Part shown: in pieces, positions 41,420 to 48,730 of the stretch
Layout of the letters: each line of letters begins with the position of its first letter
How positions within the stretch are numbered: the stretch's first letter is position 1
Assembly (NCBI GenBank): GCA_017399105.1
Contig: JAFQEJ010000020.1
Coordinates: forward strand, 1 to 60,165
From: Clostridia bacterium
GTDB taxonomy: Bacteria > Bacillota > Clostridia > Oscillospirales > CAG-272
DNA length: 60,165 nt
Reading direction: 5' to 3'
Notes under the pieces: model-generated
What the model was told of the DNA's origin: nothing
The model's input: only the letters and a program-made list of their open reading frames with translations
The model's database searches: none
Translations under genes and position numbers: made by a program

Positions 41420-42469
41420 ATGGATAAAAAAGTCGGAATTTTTCTTACTGTGATGGTGGTGATTCTGTCGATTGCGCTCTTCTGTGTGCTTCTATTTCTG
41501 CCCGACATGCTGCGCGGCGAGAATATGGTAATGATCGGCACGACCTCGGGGGGTGATACCGAGACGGAAGATATCACATCTATCATCACTTCTTCACCAA
41601 GCGACGCGGGAACGGTAACCGAGCAGGAGCCCGAAACAATATCCGAAACCAAGCCCGAAACGATCCCCGAGACTGAACCGCCGAAGCCGCAGGCAGACCT
41701 TTCGATTCCCTGGCACGAGCAGTATTCGATTGTCGCTCATGCACTTGGCTGTGTGGAGGGACGCACCGAGACCAACTCAAGGGAGGCATTCCTCGAAAGC
41801 TATGCCCTCGGACAGCGAGTCTTTGAAGTGGATCTAACCCTTACCTCGGATAACAGATTGGTGGCGCGGCACGATTTCGAGCAGATGTCCTATTATAATC
41901 TGGAGCAGACGGTCGGTAATGAGATTGTGATGGATTATGAAACTCACATGGCACAGAAGATTAAGTATAAATACACACCGCTCGATATTGACGGTGTATT
42001 GCTGCTCCTTTCAGAGCACCCCGATACCTATCTGATCACCGATACCAAGGAGACCGGCTACGGCTCGGTTTCCTTGCAGTTCACGCTGCTTAACGAGGCA
42101 GTGGAGCGAATTGATCCCTCCCTGCGCGAGCGGATCATTGTTCAGATCTACAATGACCGGATGTTTGACCGCGTGAAGAAGCTTTTCCCCTGCAAAAATT
42201 GGATCTTCACCCTTTATCAGATCGCAGAATCCAAGCGGGATTATGATAAAATCGGCGATTTCTGCATAGAAAAGGGCATCGATGTGGTGACTGTCAACTC
42301 GGACAGCTTCAATATGAGTGCTCTCACAACCCTGCATGAGAAGGGGTTGAAGGTTTATTACCACACGGTAAACCGTCTCTTGACTATGGTTGAATTTGCA
42401 GCTTACGGTGCCGACGGATTCTACTCGGATTATGTTACACAGGACGATTTTGACGCTGTGATCGGATAA
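41420..42469 (+). CDS. Membrane-anchored glycerophosphodiester phosphodiesterase-like protein
   Basis: The 349-residue product has one N-terminal membrane segment (about 6-28). A linker of Thr, Glu and Pro follows (EPETISETKPETIPETEPP-like, about 70-92), then a GDPD/PI-PLC type barrel. The catalytic region is IVAHALGCVEGRTETNSREAF with the first His, and VFEVDLTLTSDNRLVARHDF with Glu, Asp and the second His. Usually HRG opens the domain; here it is AHALG. It may act on glycerophosphodiesters or teichoic acid outside the cell. A GGGAG site is seven bases before the ATG. A strong terminator follows. Confidence 0.78.
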   Translation: MDKKVGIFLTVMVVILSIALFCVLLFLPDMLRGENMVMIGTTSGGDTETEDITSIITSSPSDAGTVTEQEPETISETKPETIPETEPPKPQADLSIPWHEQYSIVAHALGCVEGRTETNSREAFLESYALGQRVFEVDLTLTSDNRLVARHDFEQMSYYNLEQTVGNEIVMDYETHMAQKIKYKYTPLDIDGVLLLLSEHPDTYLITDTKETGYGSVSLQFTLLNEAVERIDPSLRERIIVQIYNDRMFDRVKKLFPCKNWIFTLYQIAESKRDYDKIGDFCIEKGIDVVTVNSDSFNMSALTTLHEKGLKVYYHTVNRLLTMVEFAAYGADGFYSDYVTQDDFDAVIG

Positions 42470-42484
42470 GATAATCAATATTTT

Positions 42485-42520
42485 AAGGGACTGTCGCATT
42501 TGCATGCGACAGTCCCTTTT
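42485..42520 (+). terminator. Terminator after the GDPD-like gene
   Basis: AAGGGACTGTCGCA pairs with TGCGACAGTCCCTT around a 6-base loop, with TTTT. It is the clearest example of the CTGTCGCA terminator type in this window and also lies just past the convergent TVP38 gene. Confidence 0.88.
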
Positions 42521-42524
42521 GCTG

Positions 42525-43211
42525 TCATTTTTTATTATGCGCTTTGATGATCCTGTCATAGATGAAGATACCGGCGATACCGATCGCTCCCATGACGGCA
42601 AAGATGATGATGGAACCTGCGAAATTTCCCTCCAATATCGCATCGCCTGCATAAGTAGAGCTGATCACAGAGGGGATGCGGGCGATAAGCGAGATTACAA
42701 GAAATCTCAGCAGCGGAATTTTGGTGAAGGGGGCGAAGTAGGTTAGAATATCCTTCGGAGTGCCGGGGATGAAGAAGAGGATGAACATCAGTGCGTCGCG
42801 TCTTGCGGGATCATGGAGAAATTTAAGCTTATCAAAGCTCTCCGAATTGATAAAGCGGTTGACGAAACGCATACCGAAGCGATTGACACAGCAGAACACC
42901 AGTACTGTACCGAGTGCGATTCCCGCAAGACAGATGAGAAGACCGCCCAAGGATCCGTACATAACTCCCATGACAATCTCCACCGGCTCTCCCGGGATAA
43001 TGGCAACCACTGTCTGCAGGATTTGCAGGAGGAGCATCAGACCCCAGCCGAGAATGCCGAGTGAGCGAATTTTTTCACTGAAGGCTTCGCGGAAGGCTTC
43101 ATCTCTCAGCCGAAGAATGTAGGGGATCAGAAAAATGCATAGAAGGATGACACCTGCGGCAACTGCCGCGGCAAGAATGATTTTCAGAATCTTTTTGGAA
43201 TGATCACGCAT
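42525..43211 (-). CDS. TVP38/TMEM64 family membrane protein
   Basis: The product of about 228 residues is an integral membrane protein with five or six hydrophobic segments. The VTT/SNARE-associated signature is present as VAIIPGEPVEIVMGVMYGSLGGLLICLAGIALG and MFILFFIPGTPKDILTYFAPFT. Such proteins are related to DedA and have been linked to lipid scrambling or transport. The ATG at 43211 follows a GAGG at six bases and is preferred to 43226; it overlaps the end of the ApbE gene by eight bases, so the two are coupled. Confidence 0.9.
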   Translation of the reverse strand: MRDHSKKILKIILAAAVAAGVILLCIFLIPYILRLRDEAFREAFSEKIRSLGILGWGLMLLLQILQTVVAIIPGEPVEIVMGVMYGSLGGLLICLAGIALGTVLVFCCVNRFGMRFVNRFINSESFDKLKFLHDPARRDALMFILFFIPGTPKDILTYFAPFTKIPLLRFLVISLIARIPSVISSTYAGDAILEGNFAGSIIIFAVMGAIGIAGIFIYDRIIKAHNKK

Positions 43212-44193
43212 GATTTTCCTCTTCATAGAGCTTGTTCATACCGTCTGTCATGTAAACGCCGTCGTCGGTGAAGATCAGCGCTTCAAAGTGTATCGATTCT
43301 GCTGCGTACAGCTTTTCGCACATCTCGATGCCGCCGACAAAAATCGCGGTGGAGAGTGCGTCTCCCAGCATGGCATCCTCGCAGTAGACCGCAGCGCTGT
43401 GAATACCGTTTGACGTGGGATAGCCCTCCTTTGGGGAGATGATATGGTGATAACGCCTTCCGTCAAGCTCGAAATAACGCTCGTAATCACCCGAAACCGA
43501 GACACAGCCGCCGTCGATATGCAGATATCCTGCCGCTTCTGCAGGAGAGAGCGGATTTTTGATACCGATCTTCCATAAACTGCCGTCTTCCTTCTCTCCA
43601 ACCAGAGCCACATTGCCGCCGAAGGAGATTACTGCCCGTTTGACACCCGAAGCCGACAAAAGCTCTGCCGTTTTGCCCAGCGCATAGCCCTTTGCAATGC
43701 TGCCAAGATCAATGGCGCAGGATGGGGCAGATTTGTTGAGGATATCGCCATCGAGGGTCAACTGTTCATATCCCACACGGGCAAGTGCTGCAGTAATTTC
43801 GGCGGTCTCAGGAATACAGGGAGTCTCGGAGATCACATCCCACAGTTCAACCAGCGGTGCGACGGTGATATCGTAGGCACCGTCGGTAAGGGATGAGATC
43901 TCAAGCGCAGTTTCAACAATGGCGCGGGAATGTTCCCCAAGGGGAATGCCGCTCTCCGAAGCGTTGAAACGGGAGACATCGCTTGTTTCAATTGTACGGG
44001 AGGTCTGCTGTTCGATATCTGCAATAAGCGCTTCACAGCTGCGTGCAATGGTATCGGCTTCGGTTTGATCATCGGCGGTAAAGCGAAGGCTGATAACCGT
44101 ATTCATCGCAAAAAGATCATAGGTATACTCTCCTTCGCCGCAGCCGCAGAGAAGGAGTGAAATAAGAAGCGGAAGGAGAAGCCTTGCCCTCAT
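43204..44193 (-). CDS. apbE: FAD:protein FMN transferase (ApbE), lipoprotein
   Basis: ApbE transfers FMN from FAD to Thr residues of extracytosolic proteins. The product of about 329 residues has a lipoprotein signal (LLCGCGEGE), YDLFAMNTVISLRF, GAYDITVAPLVELWD, CAIDLGSIAKGYALGKTAELL, VKRAVISFGGNVALVG, HHIISPKEGYPTSNGI and GDALSTAIFVGG, which are all family motifs. The start overlaps the stop of the HAD gene (ATGA). NusG domain II and Gx-transporter genes upstream match other flavinylation loci. No FMN-accepting target gene is visible in the window. Confidence 0.94.
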   Translation of the reverse strand: MRARLLLPLLISLLLCGCGEGEYTYDLFAMNTVISLRFTADDQTEADTIARSCEALIADIEQQTSRTIETSDVSRFNASESGIPLGEHSRAIVETALEISSLTDGAYDITVAPLVELWDVISETPCIPETAEITAALARVGYEQLTLDGDILNKSAPSCAIDLGSIAKGYALGKTAELLSASGVKRAVISFGGNVALVGEKEDGSLWKIGIKNPLSPAEAAGYLHIDGGCVSVSGDYERYFELDGRRYHHIISPKEGYPTSNGIHSAAVYCEDAMLGDALSTAIFVGGIEMCEKLYAAESIHFEALIFTDDGVYMTDGMNKLYEEENHA

Positions 44194-44897
44194 TTGCACT
44201 GTTCGAGCAGCTTGATCAGTTTTGCGTAATTATCAATGACTGTGATACCGGAAGGAACACTTTCTCCGCTGCGGGCAGTCTGATAGAGGACGGGGATCAT
44301 GCCGCAGGCTTCACTTCCCTTTACATCGACAGAAACTTTATCGCCCACATACCAGATTTCACTGGGCTCACAGCCGCATTTGACCATACCTGCCGTATAA
44401 AATTCAGGGCGCGGCTTGCGGAAGCCGTAATCGCCGGAAGCAATGACAAATTTAAACTGATTTCGCGGGAAGATGACATCAAGACGCTCCTTCAGAAGAT
44501 AGCCGCTGAAATCGAGATTGCTGATAACACCGGTTTCAATTTTCTGCTCATTGAGATAATCGAGCAGCTCCTCGACTCCGGGAACAGGATCAATGATCGA
44601 GGACTCACTCCAGATGATGCGCTCAACCTCGGCAACAGAGATATCAAACTCGATATCAAGGGTGTCGATGACAAGCTTGAGGATGGTCTGTGCAGGCACC
44701 TCGAAGAGACGTGCACGCGCCTGCTCGAAGAGTGCGAAGATACGGTTTGTCTCGGCTTCAATCACCTCGACGGTGTGATTCTTCGGGTTGGATGTAATAT
44801 GGGGCATAAGTGCACGAACGCCACGCAGAGTATCGATTTTGCTGTAGTCGATGAGCGTTCTGCCTGCATCGAAGAGGATAAATTTTGGCTTATTCAT
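44190..44897 (-). CDS. HAD family hydrolase (YjjG-like)
   Basis: The 235-residue product has HAD motif I FILFDAGRTLIDY, in which the usual DxDxT is DAGRT, so the second Asp is replaced by Gly. Motif II is GVISNLD, motif III contains GFRKPRPEFYTAG, and motif IV is IWYVGDKVSVDVKGSEACGM. The change in motif I suggests altered or lost catalysis. Relatives remove phosphate from nucleotides or small sugars. It overlaps its neighbours on both sides, so it is part of the ApbE operon. Confidence 0.82.
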   Translation of the reverse strand: MNKPKFILFDAGRTLIDYSKIDTLRGVRALMPHITSNPKNHTVEVIEAETNRIFALFEQARARLFEVPAQTILKLVIDTLDIEFDISVAEVERIIWSESSIIDPVPGVEELLDYLNEQKIETGVISNLDFSGYLLKERLDVIFPRNQFKFVIASGDYGFRKPRPEFYTAGMVKCGCEPSEIWYVGDKVSVDVKGSEACGMIPVLYQTARSGESVPSGITVIDNYAKLIKLLEQCK

Positions 44898-45444
44898 GGT
44901 TGTATCCTTTCTTGATAATAGAATTCAAACGTGGAAAAAGTGTATGCATAAGTGCTCCGGTGATGCTTCCGGTAACAGTCGAGAGCATCAGCAGCCAGGG
45001 GAGATAGCCGAGGATTGCCGCATCTCCGAAATAAATCCATGCGGCGAGCATCTGGCCGATGTTATGTGCTGCCGCAGAGAGCACCGACAGACCGAAGAAG
45101 GAAAGCTTGTCCTCTGCAAAGCGAATGCCTGCCGCCGATGCGAGAAGCGAGAACATACCGCCTCCAAGCGAAAAGAAAAGCTGTGTGGGCGCGGAAAAGA
45201 GTATGCCTGTCAGCAAAATGCGCAGGATAGAAACCGCTGCACCTCCGCCAAAGCCGAAGAGAAGCAGTGCCAATGTCACCGCGGTATTGGCAAGCCCCGG
45301 TTTAAAGCCGGGAATGGGGAGCAAGTTTGGAATCAACCCCTCCAGATAGGAGAGCATCATAGCGGCGGCGGCGAAAATGGCGAGGAGCGAGATCCGCTTT
45401 GCCGATGATTCTGCGAAATTATCCCGCGATGAAGTCTGCTTCAT
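44890..45444 (-). CDS. Gx transporter family (heptaprenyl diphosphate synthase component I-like) membrane protein
   Basis: The 184-residue product has five hydrophobic segments. It carries the family motif LEGLIPNLLPIPGFKPGLANTAVTLALLLFGFGGG, then LTGILFSAPTQLFFSLGGGMFSLLAS, and ends GSITGALMHTLFPRL. The family is annotated as heptaprenyl diphosphate synthase component I or Gx transporter and resembles ECF S-components. It often sits with NusG domain II and ApbE genes in flavin-based electron transfer loci. A GGAGGAG site precedes the ATG. It overlaps both neighbours. Confidence 0.88.
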   Translation of the reverse strand: MKQTSSRDNFAESSAKRISLLAIFAAAAMMLSYLEGLIPNLLPIPGFKPGLANTAVTLALLLFGFGGGAAVSILRILLTGILFSAPTQLFFSLGGGMFSLLASAAGIRFAEDKLSFFGLSVLSAAAHNIGQMLAAWIYFGDAAILGYLPWLLMLSTVTGSITGALMHTLFPRLNSIIKKGYNHE

Positions 45445-45790
45445 TCGCTTCTCCTCCCTCTATTCTGATATAGATACCCGCGGGAAGACAGGCAACAGAC
45501 TCACCACTCCGTGAAATTTCTCCCATGCGGCGGCACAACCGATCCGGGCAGTCGGCGGCATCAACCGAAGCCTTTCCGCCGCGTATGACAACGGTGAGGG
45601 TATAGCCGTTATTTTCAAGGGTAAGCTCCCGATCCTGAGAGAGAGGATAATGGGTAATTTCACCGCCGCAGGTGACAGAGAGGGTTTCTCCCTCGGTTTT
45701 TGAGACTGTCAGCAGCACGAGCAGCAATATCGCCAAAAGCAGCACGGCAAGATACACCGCGCCATCCCAGACGGTAAAGCGTGTGCGCAT
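45419..45790 (-). CDS. NusG domain II-containing membrane protein
   Basis: The product of about 123 residues has one N-terminal membrane segment (YLAVLLLAILLLVLLTV). A NusG domain II-like beta fold follows: GGEITHYPLSQDRELTLENNGYTLTVVIRGGKASVDAADCPDRLCRRMGEISRSGESVACLPAGIYIRI. The two Cys in DCPDRLC and the final Cys are conserved in the family. The function is unknown. The ATG at 45790 follows AAAGGAG at eight bases; a GTG at 45799 has no room for a ribosome site. It is paired with the Gx protein by overlap. Confidence 0.9.
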   Translation of the reverse strand: MRTRFTVWDGAVYLAVLLLAILLLVLLTVSKTEGETLSVTCGGEITHYPLSQDRELTLENNGYTLTVVIRGGKASVDAADCPDRLCRRMGEISRSGESVACLPAGIYIRIEGGEANEADFIAG

Positions 45791-45804
45791 AACAGTCACT
45801 CCTT

Positions 45805-46548
45805 TCAGAATTGTTCTTTCATAAATCGTGCAAAGGCGAGCAGGTCTGTCTCATCCTGACAGAGCGAAGAATCCTTTGTATAGGCATCGAGGGCAGACTG
45901 TATCACCCGGTGATGCACGGACGGCAGATTGGCAAGTCCCCAGTGACCGCCCTGCTCCTTGGAGAGCACTGCATGATCGCGAACAGCGGCAAGCACGCGG
46001 CAGAGATTGAGGATAACATAGACAGGATCCCGCAGGATATCGGCTTCGGCAGATTCCACATCGAAACGGATGCTTTCAAGATAGGCTTCCCAGGGAACCG
46101 GCGCAAAAACTTCATGGATTGGCTTTCCCCGGAGTGTGATACCGACGGCACGGATGACCGTAAAGTGTGCGGCAAGATCGGGATCGAGACCGCCTATTCT
46201 GCGGCAGAAGGCATCGGGATCCTCCTCGGCGGGCTGACGGTGGCCTTCGGAGTAATGGAAGGTATAGGGCATGGGATGCGAAAAATTCAGGCAATCGGAT
46301 AATGTGACAACACTCATTTCGATTCCCTTCGGCGGGACATCGGGTGTCAGCGATAGGATGAAGTCGAGAAGCTTGCGTTTTTCAGTCTGTGTGGGCGGAG
46401 CTTCGGTAACCGCGATGAAGTCGATATCGCTGACCTCGCGGCGATAACAACCGAAGGCAAGCGAACCATGGAGATAGACACCGACGAGATTTGAAAGACA
46501 TGCAGAGCAACCTGTGACAATTTTTTCGAGGATAGCTCGTTCCTTCAT
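45805..46548 (-). CDS. Nucleotidyltransferase of the aminoglycoside adenylyltransferase (DUF4111) type
   Basis: The 247-residue product has a polymerase-beta type site, GVYLHGSLAFGCYRREVSDIDFIAVTEAP, where GS and DxD are the catalytic signature. A C-terminal helical DUF4111 domain follows (LDAYTKDSSLCQDETDLLAFARFMK). This layout is shared with ANT(3'')/ANT(9) adenylyltransferases, but distant chromosomal members are common and resistance cannot be claimed from sequence alone. A GGGAGCG site precedes the ATG. Fifteen bases separate it from the NusG gene, so it heads the operon. Confidence 0.78.
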   Translation of the reverse strand: MKERAILEKIVTGCSACLSNLVGVYLHGSLAFGCYRREVSDIDFIAVTEAPPTQTEKRKLLDFILSLTPDVPPKGIEMSVVTLSDCLNFSHPMPYTFHYSEGHRQPAEEDPDAFCRRIGGLDPDLAAHFTVIRAVGITLRGKPIHEVFAPVPWEAYLESIRFDVESAEADILRDPVYVILNLCRVLAAVRDHAVLSKEQGGHWGLANLPSVHHRVIQSALDAYTKDSSLCQDETDLLAFARFMKEQF

Positions 46549-46686
46549 TCATTCGCTCCCTTCCGTATGTAGATTTCATTGCTGTACAGATTTATTTTAC
46601 CACAGACCTGTGAACAATTCTGCCTATCTGACAGAATATTGAGATTGTTTCGCAGTTATTTGGTTATAAAATTCATAAATTAACGG

Positions 46687-46715
46687 TTGATTGCGGCGGC
46701 ATGCTGTATTATAAT
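46687..46715 (+). promoter_or_regulatory. Sigma-A promoter of the lipoprotein-desulfurase operon
   Basis: TTGATT (46687-46692) and TATAAT (46710-46715) are 17 bases apart. The rest of the 200-base divergent gap (46549-46686) shows only a short ATTCTG/CAGAAT inverted repeat. Confidence 0.7.
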
Positions 46716-46754
46716 GAAGAATGAATACAATTTACTAAGAAAGGCAGACTACAT

Positions 46755-47294
46755 ATGAAAATAAAAACGACAGCACTTCTCATGGCCTTTGTTCTGATGC
46801 TCGGCCTGCTGACCTCCTGCGGAAAAGCTGCAGATGATGACGGTGGAGCTCCCTTCGGTATGAAAACCATCTCCACAGAGCTTGTAGATTTCAATCTCCA
46901 CGTGCCTTCGACCTGGCTGGAGGATATCTCCACCGGTGTCATCACCGCACGCTACAGCGACACCGATGCTTCCAACATCTCGGTGATGAAGATCGCCATG
47001 GGCATCAACGAAGCAACGCTCGATGACTTCTGGGCGGGTCATAAAGCAGGTTTTGAAGCGACCTTTACCGATCTTGAAATGATTGAAGAAGGAACTGACA
47101 TGCTCATGGGCGGTCAGGCGGCAAAACGGTATATCTACACCGCTACCATGCTGGACATGAAGTATCGCTTCATGCAGATTGCCGCGATTAAGGGCGGTTA
47201 TGTCTATCTCTTCACCTACACATCCACCGATGATCTGTACGAATCTCATATAGATGACGTCAACAGCATTGTTGAGCACTTCAGCTTCAAATAA
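46755..47294 (+). CDS. Lipoprotein with a PsbP/DcrB-like domain
   Basis: The 179-residue product has a lipoprotein signal (LMLGLLTSCGKAADDD). From about residue 40 the domain reads FNLHVPSTWLEDISTGVITARYSDTDASNISVMKI, and it ends YVYLFTYTSTDDLYESHIDDVNSIVEHFSF. This pattern (a W after a P, then a late 'I-xx-F-F' strand and helix) resembles the PsbP/DcrB fold of extracytosolic proteins of unknown role. The stop overlaps the next start (TAATG). An AAAGGC site lies before the ATG. Confidence 0.7.
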   Translation: MKIKTTALLMAFVLMLGLLTSCGKAADDDGGAPFGMKTISTELVDFNLHVPSTWLEDISTGVITARYSDTDASNISVMKIAMGINEATLDDFWAGHKAGFEATFTDLEMIEEGTDMLMGGQAAKRYIYTATMLDMKYRFMQIAAIKGGYVYLFTYTSTDDLYESHIDDVNSIVEHFSFK

Positions 47295-48460
47295 TGGAAC
47301 AGATCGTTTATTTCGACAACAGTGCCACCACCTGTCTGTGCCCGTCTGCAATCGAACGCATGGAGCAGATCATGCACCAAAGCTTCGGTAATCCGTCATC
47401 ACTTCACAGGCTGGGTGTAGAAGCTGAGCACATTCTCTCCGCTTCCCGTGCGTCGGTGATGTCGGCATTGTTTCTGGGACGGACACCGAAAGGAAGGCTC
47501 TTTTTCACTGCCGGAGGAACCGAGGCTGATAATCTTGCCATCCTCGGATGTGCAAAAGCGAAAAAGCTCCGCGGAAAGCCGCGCATCATCACTACTGACA
47601 GCGAACATCCTGCGGTACTGAATCCTCTTGCTGAAGCCGAAAAGATGGGAATCGAGATAATTAAGCTTCCCACAACAGGCGGCATACTCGATCTCACTGC
47701 ACTGCGCGAGGCGATGACTCCCGATACAATATTGGTTTCGCTGATGCTGGTCAACAACGAAACCGGTGCACGCTATAAAATCGAGGATGCTTTTCGCATG
47801 GCAAAGGCAGTGAACCCCGATGTGATCACCCATACCGATGCGGTACAGGGATTCCTCAAGCTCCCCTTCACCCCCCTGTCATTGGGTGCGGATCTGGTGA
47901 GCATCAGTGCACATAAGGTACACGGTCCCAAGGGTGTCGGTGCACTCTGGGTGTCGGATGAAGTAATCAAGACCAAACGGCTGACTCCCGTGATACTCGG
48001 CGGCGGTCAGGAGGATGGCATGCGCTCGGGCACCGAAAATACGATCGGCATTGCCGGATTTGCGGCAGCTTGTGAAACCGGACTCGCATCGCTGAAGGAG
48101 AATATGAAGCATGCTGCAGCCCTGCGGACGGTCATTGCAGAGGGGCTCGATCCCGAAATCCGACTGAACACCCCCAAAGGCGAATACGCATCCCACATCC
48201 TGTCACTCACACTGCCTCGGATCAAGAGTGAGACAATGCTCCACTATCTCTCGGGGCAAGGAATCTGTGTTTCCAGCGGTTCCGCGTGCTCTTCTCACGG
48301 AAAGCATGAGAACCATGTGCTCGCAGGCTTCGGTCTGACAAAGGAGGAGGCTGACTGTACGATCCGCGTTTCACTTTGTGGCTCCAACAAAACAGAAGAG
48401 GCTGAGCACTTTCTTGCGGCAATCGCTGAAGGGCTTCGTACACTCATCCGCATAAAATAG
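47294..48460 (+). CDS. Cysteine desulfurase (NifS/IscS-like)
   Basis: The 388-residue enzyme takes sulfur from cysteine using PLP. It starts YFDNSATTCLCPSAIERM. FFTAGGTEADNLAI, HTDAVQGFLKLP and SISAHKVHGPKGVGALWV (with the PLP lysine) follow, then GGGQEDGMRSGTENTIGI and a catalytic loop CVSSGSACSSHGKHENHVL. In many Clostridia a thiI gene follows, but here a riboswitch does, so the sulfur acceptor is unclear. It begins at the TAATG overlap with the lipoprotein gene and has no clear ribosome site, so it depends on coupling. Confidence 0.95.
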   Translation: MEQIVYFDNSATTCLCPSAIERMEQIMHQSFGNPSSLHRLGVEAEHILSASRASVMSALFLGRTPKGRLFFTAGGTEADNLAILGCAKAKKLRGKPRIITTDSEHPAVLNPLAEAEKMGIEIIKLPTTGGILDLTALREAMTPDTILVSLMLVNNETGARYKIEDAFRMAKAVNPDVITHTDAVQGFLKLPFTPLSLGADLVSISAHKVHGPKGVGALWVSDEVIKTKRLTPVILGGGQEDGMRSGTENTIGIAGFAAACETGLASLKENMKHAAALRTVIAEGLDPEIRLNTPKGEYASHILSLTLPRIKSETMLHYLSGQGICVSSGSACSSHGKHENHVLAGFGLTKEEADCTIRVSLCGSNKTEEAEHFLAAIAEGLRTLIRIK

Positions 48461-48526
48461 TTTTTGTTCACATATTCTTTACAGCTAATTTATCAAACGT
48501 CTGTATAACGCACACAATTTACGCGC

Positions 48527-48532
48527 TATAAT
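48527..48532 (+). promoter_or_regulatory. -10 box before the riboswitch
   Basis: A perfect TATAAT lies 18 bases before the aptamer. No good -35 box is visible at 16-18 bases. Confidence 0.45.
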
Positions 48533-48550
48533 ATTACCATAATCATCCTT

Positions 48551-48657
48551 ACATTGAGGGAGTAGTCGGCGTACCCTACATATTTGTTGTAGATGCGTTG
48601 TAAGTCAACATCATAGCGATCGCTCGCTTGGCTTATGTTAAATGACGAGACTCATGT
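48551..48657 (+). ncRNA. yybP-ykoY-type manganese riboswitch aptamer
   Basis: The region has the family landmarks. P1 is formed by ACAT-T-GAG (48551-48558) and CTCATGT (48651-48657). The conserved GAGGGAGTAG lies on the 5' side (consensus GGGGAGUAG) and GACGAGAC on the 3' side. Internal helices are CTACA/TGTAG and AACAT/ATGTT, with an AGCGATCGCT core. yybP-ykoY RNAs sense manganese and often control P-type ATPases. The location directly before a P-type ATPase gene agrees. Confidence 0.82.
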
Positions 48658-48685
48658 ACAGCATCTGTTGTACATGAGTTTTTTA
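48650..48685 (+). terminator. Riboswitch expression platform: intrinsic terminator
   Basis: ACTCATGTACA pairs with TGTACATGAGT around an 8-base loop, followed by six T. Its 5' arm includes the 3' strand of aptamer P1, so aptamer and terminator exclude each other. Metal binding should switch the ATPase gene on. Confidence 0.85.
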
Positions 48686-48730
48686 TTTGCCTTCACCCTG
48701 TTGTAAGGAAGAACTTTTGGGAGGAAAACA

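Noticed and set aside
45805..46548. Acquired aminoglycoside resistance gene
   Set aside because: The domain layout fits, but codon use matches the neighbours, no mobile element is near and it heads a chromosomal operon.
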